A stretch of DNA of 64,000 nt. Origin: Vanessa cardui. Its lineage: Eukaryota > Arthropoda > Insecta > Lepidoptera > Nymphalidae. The DNA lies in contig NC_061136.1 in NCBI RefSeq assembly GCF_905220365.1, positions 10,891,702-10,955,701 on the forward strand. The letters are read 5' to 3'. The notes under the pieces were generated by a model. That model was not told where the DNA came from, did no database searches, and saw nothing but the letters and a program-made list of their open reading frames with translations. Position 1 is the first letter of the stretch. Each line of letters begins with the position of its first letter. Positions 24,610 through 34,200 of this stretch are shown piece by piece. Both the position numbers and the translations under genes were made by a program.

Positions 24610-24933
24610 ACATATTTACAACAACAACAACAACAGCCTGTAAATTCCCACTGCTGGGCTAAAGGCCTCCTCTCCCTTTGAGGAGAAGGTTTGGAACATA
24701 TTCCACAACGCTTTCCAATGCGGGTTGGTGGAATACACATGTGGCAGAATTTCTAAGAAATTTGTCACATGCAGGTTTCCTCACGATGTTTTCCTTCACC
24801 ACTGAGCACGAGATGAATTATAAAGACAAATTGAGCACATGAATCAGCGGTGCTTTCCTGGGTTTGAACCCGCAATCATCGGTTAAGATGCACGCGTTCT
24901 AACCACTGGGCCATCTCGACTCACATATTTACA
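24610..24933 (-). mobile_element. Metulj-like SINE, full length, with 11-bp TSD
   Basis: The element (24621-24922) lies on the minus strand with its AAC-repeat tail at the left, the GGTTCAAACCC box B and the TGGCCCAGTGG box A at the right. It is flanked by a perfect 11-bp duplication ACATATTTACA (24610-24620 and 24923-24933). Body sequence is close to the copies at 58970 and 14043, suggesting a fairly recent insertion. Confidence 0.92.
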
Positions 24934-24963
24934 CTTAAAGTTAATATGAATTATGTCATGAAT

Positions 24964-25168
24964 TTACCTGTTGACTTCCAGGCAGGATACATTACATACA
25001 TATATAATTGTACTTAACTAATATGACTGTATTTTTTTAATGTTGAAAAAGAGTATCTAGTGAGTTTCTTGCTGGGTCTTTTCGGTAGAATCTACTTTCC
25101 GAACATGCACTGGTAGCTTCACTTATTTGTTAAATGACGATTCAAAAGTGCCTGTAGAGGCCTACTTG
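24964..25168 (+). repeat. LINE 3'-end fragment
   Basis: Sense is plus: TTGACTTCCAGGCAGGATAC, then GTTTCTTGCTGGGTCTTTTC, GGTAGAATCTACTTTCCGAA, and near the end AAAAGTGCCTGTAGAGGCCT followed by ACTTGAATAGCAAAAAAAA. Same tail as 41747-42075, in opposite orientation. Non-coding 3' UTR of a CR1/jockey-like LINE by my recognition. Confidence 0.6.
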
Positions 25169-25271
25169 AATAGCAAAAAAAAGTAATTCTTCGCAATTTT
25201 TTAATTTAGTTTAATACTTTAAAGTTGATGAAGGATTTTATTATTATCATCATAATTAATTTCATTTTTAT

Positions 25272-25607
25272 ACTAACAAGTGGGCTGAGATGGCCCAGTG
25301 GTTAGAACGCGTGCATCTTAACCGATGATCGCGGGTTCAAACCCAGGCAAGCACCACTATATATATTTTCTTAATTTGTGTTTATAATTTATCTCTTGCT
25401 TGGCGGTATAGCAAAACATCGTGAGGAAACCTGCATGTGTCTAATTTCATCGAAATTCTGCCACATATGCATTCCAGCAACCCGCATTGGAACAGCGTGG
25501 TGGAATATTTTCCAAACCCTCTCCTTAATGGTAGAGGAGGCCTTATCTCAGCAGTGGGAAATGTACAGGCAGTTACTTTACTACTTTACTTTACTTTACT
25601 CACAAGT
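25272..25607 (+). mobile_element. Metulj-like SINE, TTTAC-tailed, with 10-bp TSD
   Basis: The SINE runs 25282-25597 and has box A (TGGCCCAGTGG) and box B (GGTTCAAACCC). The tail is an ACTTT repeat, not TTG. It shares CCCTCTCCTTAATGG with the copy at 12880. Flanks are ACTAACAAGT (25272-25281) and ACTCACAAGT (25598-25607). Confidence 0.9.
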
Positions 25608-27119
25608 AAATTAATATATGATAGCGGAATGTTTATTATGAGGTTAATATTATTGAGGGCATCAAAGAAAAGACGAAAACGCATTTTCTTAATATTGATA
25701 AAGTATTTACTACACAATGATATATTATTAGTAACGGATTGATATTCGATATCACGCGATTACGATAATTGTTCTACGAAAAAAATATTATGAACAGTAT
25801 ACGTAGATGTCTTAAATACACAATTTGTTGTCTACTGGCTTAGGGTATTTGTAACAATGAAATAATAATAATATTTTTTCAGTAAAATTGTTTCAATCAT
25901 TCTTTAATACATACATTTTTTTATGATACATTCATATGTGTTAACTTAGGAATTGTTTTCAATTACGAAATAATAGGTACTTAGGAAAAACAAAACTATA
26001 TGGACTAGACTCTGTGCGGTCTTGTTTTTAGTAGTGTGGTTTTTTTTTTGAAGACGCGAAGGGCAGGGAAGCTATTGCTCTTAGCATCAAGGATCATTGA
26101 GTTTCGCAATCTAGATCATACCTAACAATAATAATCGTTCTTCTATAAACGTAATGAATGTATCGAACGCCATCTTGAAAATTGTTAGGAAATATATATT
26201 CAATATAACCAGAAAATGTGCCTTTTACAAAATAAATCATAGATTAACAATGGAATTACTTCTTTTCTGTTAACGTTTTATGTGGACAGAGATATATTGT
26301 GACAAATACGCACTGAAAAACATACATATAAACTTCTCCGAATCACATAATGAAATACTTGTTTCTCAAAATATTGGAATGTGAAGTTAAAAAATCAAAA
26401 ATAAAAGAGTCCAATTTATTTGCCAATATCAACGAAATTTGTTTGTGAGATTTTTCGGAAACCATTAATTAATTATTGTTAAACTCGAAGTGACGTCATC
26501 AAATTTCATTAATATCTGCAATAGTTTTAATGACAAAACTAAAAAGTTCGTTTCGCAAAATCTCGTTCTCCACGCTCAAACTGCATTCAATCTAAGTCAG
26601 AAATTTTAAGTAAATTACTTTACAGACTTTTTTCTTCGAATCTTTTAAAATAATTTATATTTGTATCAATGGAAGCTTTAAATGTAATTTTGTATACAAA
26701 TCCCTACTTTTATATTACAACGTAGAACGCTGTATCTCGGGTAAGAATTCGTATAATGTATTGATTAAATCGGTATTAATTCGAGTCAGTTCATTGTGGT
26801 TCGGTTGATTGTGATATACAGGTACTCCCTCGGGTATTGGGAGTAACGAATTTGCTACCGCTATTTAATTGAAATTAAGTTCAACGAGACAACATGAACT
26901 GCGTTTGATGAAATGACGTAACATTTGCGTGGAAATTATATGTTCATAATACATAAAGCTTGATTGAATTATTTGGGGCATGAATAAATGATAAATTCTC
27001 ACGTGGATGACTTGCTGTTTTGATAGCAATTTTGTTTATGTATCTGTAGTACAGTTAAGCATATAAAATGTATGTTTTTACTCTATATTTATTCGATAAT
27101 ATTACGTATTTTTCCATAG
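25608..27119. other. Anonymous AT-rich DNA
   Basis: Nothing recognised apart from short homopolymer runs. Confidence 0.5.
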
Positions 27120-27129
27120 CGAATATTTT

Positions 27130-27166
27130 CAACCGACTTCCAAAAGGAGGAGGTTATCAATTCGTC

Positions 27167-27234
<68 letters not shown>

Positions 27235-27560
27235 GTTACCTCATAACTTTTCACTGGGTGGACCGATTTTGATAATTTTTTTTTGTTTGAAAGGTAGTGC
27301 TTCCCGTGGGGTCCCATTTTTTTTAAATTTTTTTCCGATGATGGTATCCATATGAAAACGACATAAGTCTTAAAATTGCATTATGTATATGCGCGACAAA
27401 TAGGTGAATAACTGAAAATCACGTTAACCAATTTTAATAATTCTTTTTTTATTATAAAATATATACTTCAAGGGTAATTTGGTGAAAGTTTGGTAAGGTT
27501 CTGAGCACAGGATCCATGACAAAGTAACGGAACGGAAGGGAACGGAACAATTCTGAGGAG
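27130..27560 (+). repeat. Dispersed lepidopteran repeat (AACCGACTTCCAAAAGGAGG type)
   Basis: It starts CAACCGACTTCCAAAAGGAG, followed by a 58-T tract (27171-27228), TTGTTACCTCATAACTTTTC, CTGGGTGGACCGATTTTGAT, and later GGTTCTGAGCACAGGATCCA. I recognise this order as a common lepidopteran dispersed repeat but cannot assign a class. No coding sequence. Confidence 0.55.
27171..27228. repeat. Poly(T) tract, 58 bp
   Basis: Uninterrupted run of T inside the dispersed repeat that starts near 27130. Length in the real genome is uncertain, because homopolymers are error-prone in sequencing. Confidence 0.9.
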
Positions 27561-27673
27561 CAAGTTAGCGATACTCAGTCGAATCTTTTATTTATAGGTT
27601 ATTTGGATATTTGAGTCACCTTCCGTAATGTGGTTATGTTTATATAATTATCATAGTCGAATATTATAATCAA

Positions 27674-27925
27674 CTAGCTACCCACCCCGGCTTCGCACGG
27701 GTGCAATACTGATACTAAATATACTACAGAATTTGTTTATTTACGACATCACATCGCAAACTTCTAAAATTATCAGTGTTTCTTTACTATATTGGTCATG
27801 TATTATATACACAAACCTTCCCCTTGAATCACACTATCTTTTAAAAAAAACCGCTTCAAAATCCGTTGCGTAGATTTAAAGATATAGGGACAGAGAAAGC
27901 GACTTTGTTTTATACTATGTAGTGA
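27674..27925 (-). mobile_element. Small non-autonomous Helitron
   Basis: On the minus strand it begins TCACTACATAGTATAAAACA after an A and ends GTGCGAAGCCGGGGTGGGTA followed by GCTAG and a T. The end carries a short CACCC/GGGTG stem before the terminus. It is 252 bp and encodes nothing. A fragment of the same family lies at 54670-54775. Confidence 0.75.
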
Positions 27926-28271
27926 TGGAAATCCTATACGGCTCGCAGTTAGGGTGCGATATGGGGCAGAATTTCTTACTATCTTTAATCAAATTTTGTG
28001 TATGTGATGTGATGTCATATGATGTACGAAATATAGTTGGTCTTTTTCAAAGTTTTTTTGCTGAGTTCGATTACAGCTCTTTCGCGGGATCCTTGTAGTT
28101 TACGCCGCGTGACGTATTAAATCCGCATTTTCGAAAGTCTATTTTTGCTTTATTCGCAAGTTTCCTTTGAAATTGTCCTCGAAGTAGTTTCTGACTCATA
28201 TAAACGGAACGCTTAATCTATCCATATTAAAAAAAATGAGTTAGTCAACATCAGCTTCACTTAAAATCAAA
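27926..28271. other. Anonymous DNA
   Basis: Slightly less AT-rich around 28080-28200, but nothing was recognised. Confidence 0.45.
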
Positions 28272-28879
28272 AAATAAATAAAAATTTTAACAAAAAGAAA
28301 AACCGACTTCAAACAAAACACTATTTTAAAAAAACAAATGAATATGCACGAAAAAGTAATAAAAATAATTGCGTATTCAACATATTTTTTAGAGTCTTCC
28401 TAAGTTAAATAAAATGAAAAATATTAGACTACTTAAAAGTCGATTAACGATTATATCATGTAGTTATAATTATTGTTATATTTGGAGTCGGTGTCAGCCA
28501 ATAAAACCCTACAGTATATCTATCAAAAAACAATACGAGAATACTTTAACAAATATGTTTTTTACAAATTACCTTTTACACAATAATATACTGGATCAAT
28601 CAAGGGGATCGTATCGCTTCTTTCTTTTGATTGTTGGGGCAAGGGCACCGTGGCTGACACCGGCTCCAAATATACCAATAACTATAACTACATGATATAA
28701 TCGTTAATCGACTTTTAAGTAGTCTAATATTTTTCATTTTATTTAACTTAGGAAGACTCTAAAAAATATGTTGAATACGCAATTATTTTTATTACTTTTT
28801 CGTGCATATTCATTTGTTTTTTTAAAATAGTGTTTTGTTTGAAGTCGGTTTTTCTTTTTGTTAAAATTTTTATTTATTT
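28272..28879. repeat. Fold-back element, 229-bp inverted arms
   Basis: 28272-28500 and 28651-28879 are reverse complements with only three mismatches in 229 bp and no gaps by direct reading. The spacer is 150 bp. The outer part of the arm contains AAAACCGACTTCAAACAAAA and the inner end contains GGAGTCGGTGTCAGCCA. A transcript through it would fold into a long hairpin. No coding sequence; the short open frame crossing the left arm and spacer is chance. Confidence 0.9.
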
Positions 28880-29020
28880 ATTAATACTCTCCACAAATAT
28901 AATAAAATTCATCTGATAGATATAAATAATGCTAGGGGATATATGTCCTACTCACTGAGGATAGTTCCAGGAAAATTTGGTTACTTAAATCCTTAAAGTG
29001 GCGGTAGACAATTGTACTAG

Positions 29021-29249
29021 TCCAACACCGACTCCACATATAACAATAATAAATTGTAACTACATTATATAATCGTAACTCGACTTTTAAGTAGTCTAAT
29101 ATTTTTCATTTCATTTTACTTAGAAGGAATCTAAAAATATTTTGAATAAGTAATTATTATTTTTACTTTTAAGTGCATATTAATTTGTTTTGAAATAGTG
29201 TTATGTTTGAAGTTGGTTTATTCTTTCTGTTAAAATCTTTATTTATTTT
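29021..29249. repeat. Third, diverged copy of the fold-back arm
   Basis: Same sequence and orientation as the right arm at 28651-28879, from CAACACCGACTCCACATATA to TGTTAAAATCTTTATTTATT, with many substitutions. It is separated from the right arm by 141 bp (28880-29020) unrelated to the arm. Confidence 0.8.
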
Positions 29250-29939
29250 ATACTATGTAAAGATAAATAAATATATGATGTAATAATACCTATAGAATTT
29301 TTAGTGCTATGTTATATTGAAGTTTTGTAATAACATAATGGATATTTAGGGAAAATAAAAACGTTTTTCGTTACGGAAATTTAAGACTAATTTCGCTTTC
29401 ATAAAACTCGACAAGTCAAAAAGCTTGCTTTGAATTTGGTTTCACGTATAAAACCGTTCCCGTAATTATATTTTCGTGGCTTTGTACCGTAATGATAGGA
29501 CGTGTAACGTCGTTTTCGAAAAAAGGCGATACGTGGGAGCCTTTATACATACAAAAAGCAAACGCTGGCATATGCGATACTTGCTGGATTTTTCATTTAA
29601 AATACTGCGTTCTATTTTTTTGTAAAATTTTTGCGGCTTTCAGCCTAAAACTTTTGTTGGGCATTCTGTTCTCTTCCTTGATATGCGGAAATATGTTTTT
29701 CAAAATGTATGAAATAAAATTAAATTTAAAGTATACTAACTTGATTATTCGGTATTAAACTTATTTTCTCGATTAAAATCCGTGAGGAATTATAGAATAC
29801 AGAGGAACATTCCTAGTTGAACTATATCTTCGCGAGGTGTGGCAAATATTATTTACGTTAGTTTTGATCTGATTGTCCCATTAGTCTAATAAATTTATAG
29901 GTTTTCCTCTGACAAATGTTTAATAGCAGGTCGGAGTTT
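29250..29939. other. Anonymous AT-rich DNA
   Basis: Contains a short piece of the small-Helitron 5' sequence (TTTTATACTATG near 29257) but no complete element. An 88-codon open frame at 29492-29758 has no recognisable similarity and is probably chance. Confidence 0.45.
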
Positions 29940-30045
29940 GGAACAGGTTTGCGTTAAAGTTCTCGTGCATTGGAAACCACGTAAAAACGTTAGTCCTATG
30001 CCGTTTGTCCTTCCATCGAATTACGAGATTGAACGTACCCATTTG
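29940..30045 (+). repeat. LINE 3' UTR fragment (RTE-associated)
   Basis: GTTCTCGTGCATTGGAAACC then ACGTAAAAACGTTAGTCCTA, followed by a block containing AATTACGAGATTGAACGTAC. I recognise this order from a widespread lepidopteran LINE 3' UTR. A second piece is at 59985-60115. Confidence 0.5.
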
Positions 30046-30372
30046 GCGTAAACACCTATGTGCTACATATTATATACTAACGTCAACTATGCTAGTGTTA
30101 GCTAAAATAGTTGAGGTGGTTATCATAATTTTATCAATACTCAATTTATTAATTCATCATATTATTCTACCAAGACCGTAAAATGGTGATTGTATTGATG
30201 AAGTAAATAGTAATTAATGTTTCGATAGCCGAATTATGCTCGCATTTAAAGCGAACGAAGTTACGACCACAAGCTCGCTTAATTATAAATAAGTTAAATT
30301 CATACCTAATTTATATGCGGGATGTGACACGAGTTGAATTGTTAACTCGGTCGTGTAATAGGAGTTAAGAAT
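30046..30372. other. Anonymous AT-rich DNA
   Basis: Nothing recognised. Confidence 0.5.
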
Positions 30373-30672
30373 ATTTCGTTATCGCGGTATATTCGATTAG
30401 GCCAATGACCTCGCGAATTGAACTTCAATTGTTTTAACGTAAAATACATCTTAAAAAATATACACTATAATCAAGTAGTGGGATTATACAAATTCAAGCT
30501 CACCTTTGCAATTATTAGTGTCTGAGCGTCTGGTTTGCTTTTGTAATTCAGCAAATTTCGTTATCACGGTATATTCGATTAGGCCAATGACCTCGCGAAT
30601 TAAACTTTAATTATTTTAAAGTAATATAAATCTTAAAAAATATACGCTATAATGCAGTAGCGGGTTATTATA
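30373..30672. repeat. Diverged 182-bp-spaced tandem duplication
   Basis: 30373-30490 and 30555-30672 share ATTCGATTAGGCCAATGACC and TCGCGAATT, an ATCTTAAAAAATATAC block, and an AGTAG(T/C)GGG ending. The copies are 182 bp apart and clearly diverged. The intervening 64 bp appears only once. Confidence 0.8.
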
Positions 30673-31174
30673 AATACAATTAATTAGCTATTGATTTGAT
30701 ATGAAGTTAATATTGCAATTGACATAACATAATATATGATTTAATTAAAATAATATATAATTTTATTTTTTTTTATTTGCAGGAACCTTCTCCATGAGAG
30801 GTAAAGGCCTCCTCCAGAGAGGACCAGTGCTCTCTATTTTCGGACACTCGAAGCCAATTTTTTGTTTAAATATATACCTATCTAAATATATACCCTAATT
30901 AGCTATCACTAAAAGTCGCTGTTCTAGGCAAGGCATATTCAGCCTACTCATGAATAATTTCTGTGGTTTATTTATTATACTACACTATTTATCTTTTATT
31001 TTGTTTAATGTAGTAACACAAACAAAGTAGGTCCGTCCGTCCTTGTTTTCGAACAATCGACAGCGATCTAAAGTGATGGATCATTGATAGTAATACGATT
31101 ATTTGTCTTTTTAAAGTATGGTCCATAATTGATAAAACATCCATAATAATGTTGAGATGTTGCGACATGTAATT
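30673..31174. other. Anonymous DNA with a GC-richer patch at 30780-30850
   Basis: The patch AGGCCTCCTCCAGAGAGGAC followed by CAGTGCTCTCT looks like part of a lepidopteran LINE 3' UTR but I cannot place it. The rest is AT-rich. Confidence 0.35.
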
Positions 31175-31238
31175 AAATCGTTATACATCCTACCTGTATT
31201 GACAAATAGTGCCGAAACATGGACACCCACCGAAGAAC
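31175..31238 (+). pseudogene. RTE reverse transcriptase scrap
   Basis: One forward frame reads SLYILPVLTNSAETWTPTEE, equivalent to the VLxxLTYGxETWTLT block of RTE-type reverse transcriptases (compare VETWTLT at ~21320). About 20 codons remain and the LINE tail at 31239 cuts it off. Confidence 0.6.
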
Positions 31239-34200
31239 TTTTTTTTTTTTTTTTTTTTATGGCATAGGAGGCAAACGAGCAGGAGGCTCACCTGATGGAA
31301 AGTGACTACCACCGCCCATGGACACCTGCAACACCAGGGGACTTGCAGGTGCGTTGCCGGCCTTTCAAAAAGGAGTAGGCTCTTTTCTTAAAGGTTCCCA
31401 TGTCGTATCGGTTCGGAAAAACCGCCGGCGAAAGCTGGTTCCACAAAGTGGTTGTGCGAGGCAGAAAATGTCTGAGAAATCGCGCTGTTGTGGATTTTCG
31501 GACATCAAGGTGGTGCGGGTGAAACTTAGAATTTTGGCGAGATGTCCGAAGGTGAAATTCAGCAGCCGGGATTAATCCGAACAATTCCTCGGAACATTCC
31601 CCGTGAAAAATTCGGTAGAAGATGCAGAGTGATCCGACATCTCTACGCAAAGCCAAAGGATCAAGGAGATCGGAAAGGGCTTGATCGTCGATAACTCGAG
31701 CCGCTCTACGTTGGATGCGGTCAAATGGAAGGAGCTGGTACTGGGGAGCACCCGACCAGAGGTGAGAGCAGTACTCCATGTGAGGCCGAATTTGCGCCTT
31801 GTAAAGTTTTAGGCGATGGGCCGACGTGAAATACTGTCTCGCCTTGCTGAGCACACCGAGCTTCTTTGAAGCCAATTTGGCTTTGCCTTCCAATTGACCG
31901 CGGAACTGAACGAGGCTCGAAATATCAACGCCAAGTATTCCGATACTACCTGTAGCGGCTATCGGAATGTTCTCAAATCGTGGAGATACGACAAATGGTG
32001 TTTTTTTAGCGGTTAACGCGCAAACTTGCGTCTTTTTGGGGTTGAAATGGACTAGATTTAGCCGGCCCCAATTCGAGACTTCGTTTAATGAAGACTCGAT
32101 TTCAGACACAAGTTTGTTCCGGTTCTCTTCGACGTTTTCCCGAGAAATATTAGCGCGGCCGGTGTATAAGGTGTCAACGGTACTGTCGTCTGCATAGCAA
32201 TGAATGTTCCCGATTTGCAACAAATCATTGATATGCAGAAGAAACAGAGTGGGTGATAGAACGCAGCCTTGTGGAACACCAGCATTGACGAATTTTAAGT
32301 CAGAGCATGCACCGTCGACAACGACCTTGATGCTCCGATCTGCCAAAAAGCTGGTAATCCAATTGCATAATTTCCCGGGAAGCCCATAGGAAGGAAGCTT
32401 CGAAAGAAGCGCTTTGTGCCATACACGATCGAAGGCCTTCGCTATGTCCAAGCTGGCTGCTAATGCCTCCCCCTTGCTCTCAACTGCTTCAGCCCACCTG
32501 TGAGTAAGGTAAACTAGAAGATCACCGGCTGACCGACCCCGACGGAAACCGTACTGGCGGTCGCTAATCAGCTGGTTCACCTCTAGATACCGCAGGAGCT
32601 GGCAGTTTATAAGGGACTCCATTATCTTGGAGAGCAAGGAGGTGATGGCTATAGGCCTATAATTGGACGGGTCTGAGCGGTTGCCTTTTTTAGGGATCGG
32701 ATGCACCAAAGCTGTCTTCCAGGAATTCGGGACGACGCCTAATGTGTAGGATTGCCGGAAAAGACGCGTTAAGACCGGTGCCAACTCGGGAGCACATGTC
32801 CGTAGCACGATTGGAGGGATACCATCGGGTCCGCTCGACTTATGAATGTCCAAGGAAAGAAGTGCTTTACGAACTGCACTTTGCCGGAATTTAACCTCCG
32901 GCATCGTGGTATCACATCGCGGAATTGTTGGTGGAGATTTTCCTTGGTCATCCAGAGTCGAGTTCGACGCGAAGAGAGAGCCTAAAAGATCAGCTTTCTC
33001 TTTCGCGGTATGGGCCAATGACTCACCGTCTCTGTGCAGAGATGGAAAAGATGGCTGACAGAAATTCCCTAAGACAGCCTTAGCGAGAGACCAGAACGCT
33101 CGTGTTCCTGAAGGGAGACGCACCAGTCTCCCGCCAATTCTGCCAATGTACTCCGTCTTCGCTCTAGCAATTACGTTTTTGAGGGACCTAGAGGCAGAGT
33201 TGTATTCCTTTTTAAATGCGCTGGTATTTACATCACGAGACGCAGATGCATTAGCCCAGGTTTGATAGCGTTCCCACTTTCGGCGTGATGCCGTTTTGCA
33301 GAAGCGACCAAACCAAGGCTGGGACTTGCCACCGATGGGTACTGCAGAGTAAGGAATGAATAGTTCCATACCCTGAAGCACCACATCGGCAACAGAGTCA
33401 GCAGCAGCGTTCGGATCATCCGGCGAGAAACAAATCTGCCCCCATGGGTAAGATGCAAAAAAAGACCGCATCCCATCCCAATCTGCTGACTTGTAGTGCC
33501 ATACTCGGCGGCACCCAACAAAGCGAGGCCGTGAGTACCGCACAACCGGCACTGTACTCCGGACGAGACAGTGGTCAGACGAGCCCAGAGGGAGATCGAC
33601 GATAACCTGATAGCCATCCGGATGTGAAGTCAGCAGAAGGTCCAACAGGGAAGGTGTATGATCCTCCACATCCGGTATTCGCGTTGGCGAGTTGACCAGT
33701 TGTGTCAGATCATATGCTAGAGCGAAGTCCAGAACAGATCTACCCGCATGATCGGTGGTGCGTGAGCCGAGCCATTCTGCGTGGTGAGCATTAAAGTCAC
33801 CCAAAATAATGATCTCTGCGGATGGAATCTGCTGAAGCACGGAATCTGTAGCCATTTGGACGTGCTCAACCAGTCGGTCGGTTTCGGCATTACCGCTATG
33901 GGACCTATAAAGGCACGCATAGATTCGCGGATGGTCATCGCAGTCTACACGCAGCCAGATAATCGATAGGTCCTGTCCTTCAAGGCTGCCGAGGCGTCGA
34001 GAACAGATATCATCTCTGACGTAAACGCATACCCCAGCTCGTGGTATAAAGGAATATTCCAATTTGTACCCAGGGTACGAGAGAAAAGTCGTATCGGCAG
34101 GAGAAGATATCTGGGTCTCGGTTAGAAAGAGCAAGGCCGGCTTCGCCGTTTCCAGATGGTAGTGAACGGCGTTGAGGTTGGAGTTGAGTCCCCTTATGTT

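Noticed and set aside
27068..27355. Frames with long runs of phenylalanine or lysine
   Set aside because: They are produced by the 58-T tract on the two strands.
33228..33938. 129- and 73-codon minus-strand frames inside the LINE
   Set aside because: They overlap the intact 1040-codon LINE ORF in another frame and have no recognisable domain.
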